Below, in pieces: positions 34,183 through 40,822 of a stretch of DNA of 40,822 nt. A program made the translations under genes and the position numbers. The notes under the pieces were generated by a model. It was not told the DNA's origin. It worked only from the letters and a program-made list of their open reading frames with translations, and ran no database searches. The stretch comes from Rhizobium leguminosarum (GTDB taxonomy: Bacteria > Pseudomonadota > Alphaproteobacteria > Rhizobiales > Rhizobiaceae): NCBI RefSeq assembly GCF_001652265.1, contig NZ_LWBS01000430.1, forward strand, positions 1-40,822. Reading direction: 5' to 3'. The first letter of the stretch is position 1. Every line of letters begins with the position of its first letter.

Positions 34183-35727
34183 ATGTTGACTCCCATTCGT
34201 GCAGCGTCCAATGCAAGCTTTTCGTCCCAGGGTCAGACAGCGGCGATCGTCGCCAGTGGTCTCGGCCAATCGGTGATTGCCCCCGCGCCTGTCAACGCCG
34301 TAGAAGCCGCAGACCTCAATTCCGCCATTGCCGGCAAGCTCAATATTCTGCTCCTTGCGGCGCGCGAGCGCATGGTCGAAGCCCTTTTCGATGTCATCGA
34401 CGCGGCAGGCCGCTCGATCTCGCTGGATCGCGGCGAGGACGAGAGCAATCTTGCCTTCGCCTCTCGGCTCGCCGATGCCATCCGGCGACTGCCAACCGCC
34501 AGGATCGACGAGGTCGAGCGCCAGCTCACCGAGAATGGGCATAGCGTGCCGCTCCGGACGATCGCCGAGGCCCTGAAGAACCCGACAGGCCCGGAAGCCG
34601 CCCGCGTCGTCGCCTATCTGGAGATCGTCCGCTATAAGGATCGCAATCTCGCCGCCCGCGCCGTCGTCCGCTCCTATGGCCAGAACGATGCATCGCCGAT
34701 GCGCGCCGAAGCGCGCCCCGAGATCCGGCTGCATGAAGACAGGCTGCCTGCCGCCATGCGTCAGCCGGCAGACACGGCGCCTGCGTCAGCCGATTCGCTG
34801 ATCGAGGCCGCAGCTTTGGTGACCGTCGAAGAAGCGGTCGTCGCCGAAGCCGTGGAAGCTGCCGATCCGGAAACACCGCAGGCTGAAAACCGGGCTCAGT
34901 CTGCCCCGGCGACGGCAAGGGAGATCGCCCCGGAAGAATCTGCGCCGCAGGAGATCGAAGCCGGGCAACCGTTGCCGACGGAAGCCGCAGCGGCCGACGA
35001 TACGCAGGCAACGCCGGAGCCGCCTGCCATCCAAACCGGTGCGATGTCGGATAAGGTCGATCCTGTCATTCCCAGGAACTGGGCAGGAATTGTCGCCTCC
35101 ATGACCGAAGAAGTCTCCGAGATGATCGCCACCATCATCCGCGAGCAGGATATCGAAACCGCGCTGGAAGATGTTCCCGTCGAGGCGGCCGTGGAGATCG
35201 ATACGATCCTCGATGACGCCGTCATCAGCGATGCGACCGAAACCTTGACCAGGCAGCCGGCCGAATTCACAGCACCCGATCCTCGCCAGTCCGCCGCGCT
35301 CCGCCCACCGCAGATGGATATTGAGGCCGCGGCTGCGGCCGCCCGTCAGCCGAAAGAAATCTCCGCGCAACCGCAGCCGATGCCGCTTCCCGAGACGGCC
35401 GAGGCTTCCTATGTGCCGTTGGCGGCAAGGATGCCGGAGGGATTTGCCTATACGCAGCTACCTTACCAGTTCGCCAAGGATACGCCGCCGAACGAGAAGG
35501 CAGGCGAAACGCATCACGAGCATCAGCATCAGCGCGACGACGCGTCCGAGGATCAGCAGCAGGCGCAGTCCGGCGGCGAGGATGCCGAGCCCGACGCTGA
35601 AGAAACCGCCGCCGCACCCGAGCGAAGGGCGCCGAGGATGATCGATGCCGAACCGTCGGCCTATCAGCCAGGCGTGGCCACCGATCCGGTCTATGCGCTC
35701 TATCAGCGCATGGTCGGCTGGGAATAA
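34183..35727 (+). CDS. Rhizobial hypothetical protein, long and mostly disordered
   Basis: I do not recognise a family. The 514-residue protein has a short structured N-terminal part (about 40-165) predicted helical: ILLLAARERMVEALFDVIDA and VVAYLEIVRYKDRNLAARAV. A long Ala/Glu/Pro-rich acidic region follows (about 170-460) with no obvious fold, then a His/Gln-rich patch (EHQHQRDDASEDQQQAQ) near 445-470 and the ending VYALYQRMVGWE. No signal peptide or membrane segment is evident. AAAGGAG lies before the start. It is monocistronic and convergent with rpsA. The conserved-looking C-terminal tail suggests a short docking motif on a flexible linker. Confidence 0.78.
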   Translation: MLTPIRAASNASFSSQGQTAAIVASGLGQSVIAPAPVNAVEAADLNSAIAGKLNILLLAARERMVEALFDVIDAAGRSISLDRGEDESNLAFASRLADAIRRLPTARIDEVERQLTENGHSVPLRTIAEALKNPTGPEAARVVAYLEIVRYKDRNLAARAVVRSYGQNDASPMRAEARPEIRLHEDRLPAAMRQPADTAPASADSLIEAAALVTVEEAVVAEAVEAADPETPQAENRAQSAPATAREIAPEESAPQEIEAGQPLPTEAAAADDTQATPEPPAIQTGAMSDKVDPVIPRNWAGIVASMTEEVSEMIATIIREQDIETALEDVPVEAAVEIDTILDDAVISDATETLTRQPAEFTAPDPRQSAALRPPQMDIEAAAAAARQPKEISAQPQPMPLPETAEASYVPLAARMPEGFAYTQLPYQFAKDTPPNEKAGETHHEHQHQRDDASEDQQQAQSGGEDAEPDAEETAAAPERRAPRMIDAEPSAYQPGVATDPVYALYQRMVGWE

Positions 35728-35748
35728 CACTTTTCATCGCCTGAAAAT

Positions 35749-35782
35749 GAAGAACCCGCCGGATCGCTCCGGCGGGTTCTTC
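35749..35782. terminator. Bidirectional terminator between the hypothetical gene and rpsA
   Basis: A perfect 15-bp stem (35749-35763 with 35768-35782) with a TCGC tetraloop. Read on the minus strand it is followed by ATTTTC, serving rpsA. On the plus strand it lies 21 bases after the hypothetical gene's stop. Confidence 0.88.
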
Positions 35783-35804
35783 AATTCAAAGGCGGATGCG
35801 AGGC

Positions 35805-37508
35805 TTATTCGCCGCCGCGGTTCTTCAGGGCTGCGCCCAGGATGTCGCCGAGCGAAGCGCCGCTGTCGGACGAACCGAACTGGGCAACGGCTTCCTTCTC
35901 TTCCGCAATCTCCAGAGCCTTGATGGACAGCATGATCTTGCGGTCCTTCTTGGAGAAGTTGGTGACGCGGGCGTCGAACACCTGGCCGACCGAGAAACGC
36001 TCGGGGCGCTGCTCGTCGCGGTCGCGGGCGAGGTCGGCGCGACGGATGAAGGAAGTGATGTCCTCGTGGTTGACGAGCTTCACTTCGACGCCACCGTCGT
36101 TGACCGCGATCACTTCGCAGGAAACGACTGCATTCTTGCGCAGGTCGCCAGAAGCAGCGGCGTCGCCGACTGCATCCTTGCCGAGCTGCTTGATGCCGAG
36201 CGAGATGCGTTCCTTCTCGACATCGACGTCGAGAACGACGGCCTTGACGACGTCACCCTTGTTGAACTCCTCGATGACCTGTTCGCCTGGACGGTTCCAG
36301 TCGAGGTCGGAGAGGTGCACCATGCCGTCGACATCGCCGTCGAGGCCGATGAACAGGCCGAATTCGGTCTTGTTCTTGACTTCGCCTTCGACTTCAGTGC
36401 CGGCCGGATGGCTGCGGGCGAATGCTGCCCACGGATTTTCCAGCGTCTGCTTGAGGCCGAGCGAAATACGGCGCTTGGACGGATCGACTTCGAGAACGAC
36501 GACTTCGACTTCCTGGCTCGTGGACAGGATCTTGCCGGGGTGAACGTTCTTCTTCGTCCAGGACATTTCCGAGATGTGGATCAGGCCTTCGATGCCCGGC
36601 TCCAGCTCGACGAATGCACCATAGTCGGTGATATTCGTGACGGTACCGGAAATCTTCTTGCCTTCCGGATACTTGGCCTGGATGCCATCCCACGGATCGC
36701 TCTCGAGCTGCTTCATGCCGAGCGAGATGCGGTGGGTTTCCTGGTTGATGCGGATGATCTGAACCTTGACCTGCTGGCCGATGTTCAGGATTTCCGACGG
36801 ATGGTTCACACGGCGCCATGCCATGTCGGTGACGTGCAGCAGGCCGTCGATGCCGCCGAGGTCAACGAACGCACCGTAATCGGTGATGTTCTTGACGACG
36901 CCGTCAACAACCTGGCCTTCTTCGAGGTTCTGAACGATTTCAGAACGCTGTTCGGCACGGGATTCTTCCAGAACCGTACGGCGCGAAACCACTATGTTGC
37001 CGCGGCGCTTGTCCATCTTGAGGATTTCGAAGGGCTGCGGATTGTGCATCAGCGGGGTCACGTCGCGGATCGGGCGAATATCGACCTGAGAACGCGGCAG
37101 GAAGGCGATCGCACCGTCGAGGTCGACCGTAAAGCCGCCCTTGACCTGGTTGAAGATCACGCCTTCGACGCGCTCACCAGCTTCGAACTTGGCTTCGAGC
37201 TTGACCCAGCTTTCTTCGCGGCGAGCCTTCTCGCGCGACAGAACGGCTTCGCCAAGCGCGTTTTCGATGCGCTCGACATAAACTTCGACTTCGTCGCCGA
37301 CCTTCAACAGGCCGTCCTTGGCGCGCGCGCCGAATTCCTTGAGCGCGATGCGGCCTTCAACCTTCAGGCCGACGTCGACAACGGCGACGTCCTTCTCGAT
37401 GCCCGTGACGATGCCCTTGGTGACATAGCCTTCGGCCAGGTCGTTCTTGGCAAAGGACTCTTCGAGAAGAGCCGCGAAATCCTCGCGGGAGGGGGTAGCT
37501 ACTGACAT
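35805..37508 (-). CDS. rpsA: 30S ribosomal protein S1
   Basis: Essential mRNA-binding ribosomal protein that helps initiate translation, 567 residues. Six S1/OB-fold repeats are visible, with the typical phrases FVDLGGIDGLLHVTDMAW, FVELEPGIEGLIHISEMSW and FIGLDGDVDGMVHLSDLDW in successive domains; the two N-terminal domains are the divergent ribosome-anchoring type. M at 37508 follows AGGAG by six bases. It is downstream of cmk on the same strand, the usual alphaproteobacterial order. Codon use is strongly biased, as expected of a highly expressed gene. Confidence 0.96.
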   Translation of the reverse strand: MSVATPSREDFAALLEESFAKNDLAEGYVTKGIVTGIEKDVAVVDVGLKVEGRIALKEFGARAKDGLLKVGDEVEVYVERIENALGEAVLSREKARREESWVKLEAKFEAGERVEGVIFNQVKGGFTVDLDGAIAFLPRSQVDIRPIRDVTPLMHNPQPFEILKMDKRRGNIVVSRRTVLEESRAEQRSEIVQNLEEGQVVDGVVKNITDYGAFVDLGGIDGLLHVTDMAWRRVNHPSEILNIGQQVKVQIIRINQETHRISLGMKQLESDPWDGIQAKYPEGKKISGTVTNITDYGAFVELEPGIEGLIHISEMSWTKKNVHPGKILSTSQEVEVVVLEVDPSKRRISLGLKQTLENPWAAFARSHPAGTEVEGEVKNKTEFGLFIGLDGDVDGMVHLSDLDWNRPGEQVIEEFNKGDVVKAVVLDVDVEKERISLGIKQLGKDAVGDAAASGDLRKNAVVSCEVIAVNDGGVEVKLVNHEDITSFIRRADLARDRDEQRPERFSVGQVFDARVTNFSKKDRKIMLSIKALEIAEEKEAVAQFGSSDSGASLGDILGAALKNRGGE

Positions 37509-37684
37509 AAAATCTCCTGCGTGTCCTGAAACGGAAGCGGACACGTATGCGCCGGTTGGTTTGCGTTGAACGGGCCTGAACCCAGTCCGCCCTCTCTGAC
37601 GAAGGCAATCCGGCGCTTGGACGGAATTTCAGGCTTGCTGTATGAGAAGCGATCCATGCTTAGAGCACGCAAAATCGCTTGAAT

Positions 37685-38332
37685 TTAGGCATTTCGGCTC
37701 AAGACCGCATCGATGATCGATTGAGCAGCTTGAAACGCGGCCTCTATACTCATTTCCGACGTATCAAGCAAGTGCGCATCATCAGCTGGTTTCAAAGGGC
37801 TGTCGGCCCGTCCCATGTCGCGTTCGTCGCGCCGCTTGACGTCCTCGAAAATCGCATCGAAATCCGCCGTCAGGCCTTTGCCGAGGATCTCGTCATAACG
37901 GCGTCTTGCGCGGACTTCCGGCGACGCCGTTACATAGAATTTCACCGCCGCATTCGGGCAGACGACCGTGCCGATATCGCGCCCATCGAGCACCGTTCCC
38001 GGCGCCTTCGTCGAAAACCGTCGCTGCGCCTCGACCAGCGCCCGGCGCACCGCCGGCATCACGGCAATCTTCGATGCGGCTTCGCCGATCTCATGTTTGG
38101 AAAGTATATCGCGATCCAATCCAGCGAGTTCAACCTCTCTTGCGATCTTTTCCGCCACTGCCTCGTCGTCGAGCGGCAGGCCGGCATCGAGCAGCGCCTT
38201 GGCCGTGGCGCGATAGGTCAGGCCGGTATCCAGATGATGGAAGCCGTATTGGTCGGCGATGCGGCGTGAAAGCGTGCCCTTGCCGGCCGCCGCCGGGCCA
38301 TCGATGGCGATGGTGAAGGTCTCGTTTGTCAT
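37685..38332 (-). CDS. cmk: Cytidylate kinase
   Basis: Phosphorylates CMP and dCMP with ATP, cytoplasmic, 215 residues. The P-loop [11 protein letters not shown] is at residues 10-20, followed by [28 protein letters not shown] and the lid RRRDE-type segment [10 protein letters not shown], all diagnostic. M at 38332 is chosen from the family N-terminus; the frame is open for 19 more codons upstream, but those residues do not fit. It lies 72 bases after aroA and 176 bases before rpsA. Confidence 0.94.
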   Translation of the reverse strand: MTNETFTIAIDGPAAAGKGTLSRRIADQYGFHHLDTGLTYRATAKALLDAGLPLDDEAVAEKIAREVELAGLDRDILSKHEIGEAASKIAVMPAVRRALVEAQRRFSTKAPGTVLDGRDIGTVVCPNAAVKFYVTASPEVRARRRYDEILGKGLTADFDAIFEDVKRRDERDMGRADSPLKPADDAHLLDTSEMSIEAAFQAAQSIIDAVLSRNA

Positions 38333-38404
38333 ACGATCAATCCTGCGGCAGCACGCCGAAACGGCGAATGAGTTCGTCTTTGCGGACATGCGGCAGCTGG
38401 CACA

Positions 38405-39787
<1,383 letters not shown>

Positions 39788-40039
39788 CTATTTTTGCCGC
39801 AAGGCAGGCTTGGCCGGTCACAATTCCTGTCTGCTTCTGCAGCTGTTGCGGCTCGTTAACATAAACGCGCCGGGCGGTCATCCGTCGGCTTGCCAAAAAC
39901 CCGGCGCTCCGATCGCAAAGTTTGGCTTTGACATGGGAAGCCACAGCGATTAAGGGGACCGGCTTATAAATTCCGATGGAACGCCGGCTTGAACGGCATC
40001 TGCCGAATCTCATATTCGGCTATTCACACGAGGCTTATA

Positions 40040-40423
40040 GTGGCGAAAGCGGAACTTGGAACCAAGCGTACCGATCCGGAAACCGGCAAGAAGTTTTATG
40101 ATCTGAACCGGGATCCGATCGTCTCTCCTTATACCGGCAAGTCCTACCCTTTGTCCTTCTTCGAAGAAACCTCGGCGATCGCCGAGGTTGCCGAGGAAGA
40201 CGAGGTCGCGGAAGTCGATACTGAAAACACCGAAGTCGAACTGGTTTCGCTGGAAGATGCCGATGACGCCGCCGGCGGCGACGACATTCCGGATATTGGC
40301 GACGACGATGTCGAAATCGAAGGCGATGACGACGACGATACCTTCCTCACACCCGACGAAGATGACGATGATGACGACATGAGCGATATCATCGGCGTCA
40401 CCGGCGACGAAGACGAAGTCTGA
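40040..40423 (+). CDS. FYDLN acid domain protein (TIGR02300 type)
   Basis: A 127-residue protein with a conserved N-terminus (AKAELGTKRTDPETGKKFYD, continuing LNRDPIVSPYTG to about residue 37), the signature of the FYDLN acid family, followed by a tail of alternating Asp/Glu blocks to the end. Function is unknown; the N-terminal motif looks like a small metal-free fold and the tail is certainly disordered. The GTG start at 40040 is preferred because GAGG precedes it by six bases and the product then begins as in the family; ATG 39989 would add 17 unrelated residues. Upstream TTGACA at 39928-39933 may be its -35. It is divergent from aroA. Confidence 0.87.
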   Translation: MAKAELGTKRTDPETGKKFYDLNRDPIVSPYTGKSYPLSFFEETSAIAEVAEEDEVAEVDTENTEVELVSLEDADDAAGGDDIPDIGDDDVEIEGDDDDDTFLTPDEDDDDDDMSDIIGVTGDEDEV

Positions 40424-40433
40424 GACTGCATTT

Positions 40434-40473
40434 CGGCCCGGCGAGGAAAAAATTCTCCGGGCCGCATTTTTTT
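40434..40473 (+). terminator. Rho-independent terminator of the FYDLN gene
   Basis: CGGCCCGG (40434-40441) pairs with CCGGGCCG (40457-40464) around 15 bases, followed by CA and seven T residues. It lies 10 bases after the stop codon. Confidence 0.88.
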
Positions 40474-40575
40474 AGGCTTGCTATCTCCGGAAACCGGAAG
40501 TAATAAGCCGCCACTCCGCAGGGCACGCGCCTTGAGGAGCATCCCAGGACCGGCCTTGAGCCGGACCACCTTGAT

Positions 40576-40651
<76 letters not shown>

Positions 40652-40726
40652 AATTTCCTTTTATCCGTTTTTTTATTTAAAATCAATGCCTTGTCGCGGC
40701 TAGCCCGAATCTCTCAAAGTAAGGGG

Positions 40727-40802
40727 TGCATCGGGGCTGCGAATCTGAGAAACTGCTTTTGCTACAAAGGCTTACCAGATTCGCTAAGGAGGCCCCGATG
40801 CA
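40727..40802 (+). promoter_or_regulatory. Leader hairpin covering a ribosome site and start codon
   Basis: TGCATCGGGGC (40727-40737) pairs with GCCCCGATGCA (40792-40802), and GCGAATCTG (40739-40747) with CAGATTCGC (40776-40784). The outer stem contains the start codon ATG (40798-40800) and the end of the Shine-Dalgarno TAAGGAGG (40785-40792), so folded RNA would hide both. Confidence 0.7.
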
Positions 40803-40822
40803 AACAGACTGTATCTCCGCGC
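40798..40822 (+). CDS. Start of a probable transposase, truncated by the window edge
   Basis: ATG preceded by TAAGGAGG at a 5-base spacing; only eight codons (MQTDCISA) are visible. The call as transposase rests on the leader hairpin and a resemblance to IS1380-type N-termini. Confidence 0.4.

Larger units (their letters stand above)
40689..40822 (+). mobile_element. Probable left end of an insertion sequence (IS1380-like), cut by the window
   Basis: Downstream of the tRNA tail the sequence changes to an untranslated leader ending in TAAGGAGG and an ATG with the start MQTDCISA, which reminds me of IS1380-family transposases. The terminal inverted repeat might begin at the CCTTGTCGCGG near 40689, but the other end is not in the window, so neither the boundary nor a target duplication can be confirmed. 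Confidence 0.4.

Noticed and set aside
35796..37505. A 569-residue plus-strand open frame opposite rpsA
   Set aside because: It mirrors ribosomal protein S1; composition is unlike a real protein and no family is recognisable.

Overview
The window looks like chromosomal DNA of a fast-growing Rhizobium, probably the R. leguminosarum/R. etli group. It has high G+C and rhizobial intergenic palindromes, a class II EPSP synthase very close to the Agrobacterium CP4 type, and the order aroA-cmk-rpsA next to a FYDLN acid-domain gene. Attribution is from recognised protein families and gene order, not from a database search.

Layout. 133-5537 (+) is a surface polysaccharide operon: UDP-xylose synthase, UDP-xylose/UDP-glucose 4-epimerase, a membrane family 2 glycosyltransferase, a small secreted DUF995-like protein and a secreted GH26-like hydrolase. 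It resembles the arabinose-containing polysaccharide (aps) locus of Sinorhizobium meliloti. 5616-10954 holds an orphan Tat-type sugar-binding protein (-) divergent from a LacI regulator, a DUF2264 protein and a D-2-hydroxyacid dehydrogenase (+). 11038-15744 (-) is a four-gene catabolic operon (two Gfo/Idh dehydrogenases, a DUF993 aldolase-like protein, a TIM-barrel isomerase) with repeats inserted between its genes. 15876-16553 (-) is a TetR regulator. 16752-22090 (+) is a complete ABC sugar importer with an embedded Gfo/Idh dehydrogenase. 22269-25595 (+) is a phosphotransferase plus a dimethylglycine dehydrogenase-like flavoprotein. 25953-28822 (-) is uxaC-uxuB of hexuronate breakdown. 29000-29209 is slyX. 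29267-32095 (-) is gabD-gabT of GABA catabolism, with a divergent MerR/XRE/cupin regulator. 33326-40423 is core genome: rnd, a long disordered protein, rpsA, cmk, aroA and the FYDLN protein. The window ends with tRNA-Ala(GGC) and what looks like the left end of an insertion sequence.

The most interesting signal is a shared 16-bp palindrome, GTAACY-N4-RGTTAY, lying directly against the -10 hexamer of two promoters that flank the TetR gene. One drives the ABC importer and the other the four-gene Gfo/Idh operon. A close variant lies upstream of uxaC, about 12 kb away. I infer one TetR regulon that imports a glycoside or uronate-containing sugar, oxidises it with several Gfo/Idh enzymes, and feeds uronate into UxaC/UxuB. 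The orphan binding protein at 5616-6902 is a same-length paralogue of the importer's own binding protein and may share its permease.

Dispersed repeats are prominent. At least three copies of one palindromic family, two copies of a second, and a perfect 44-bp inverted repeat occupy most of the longer non-coding gaps.
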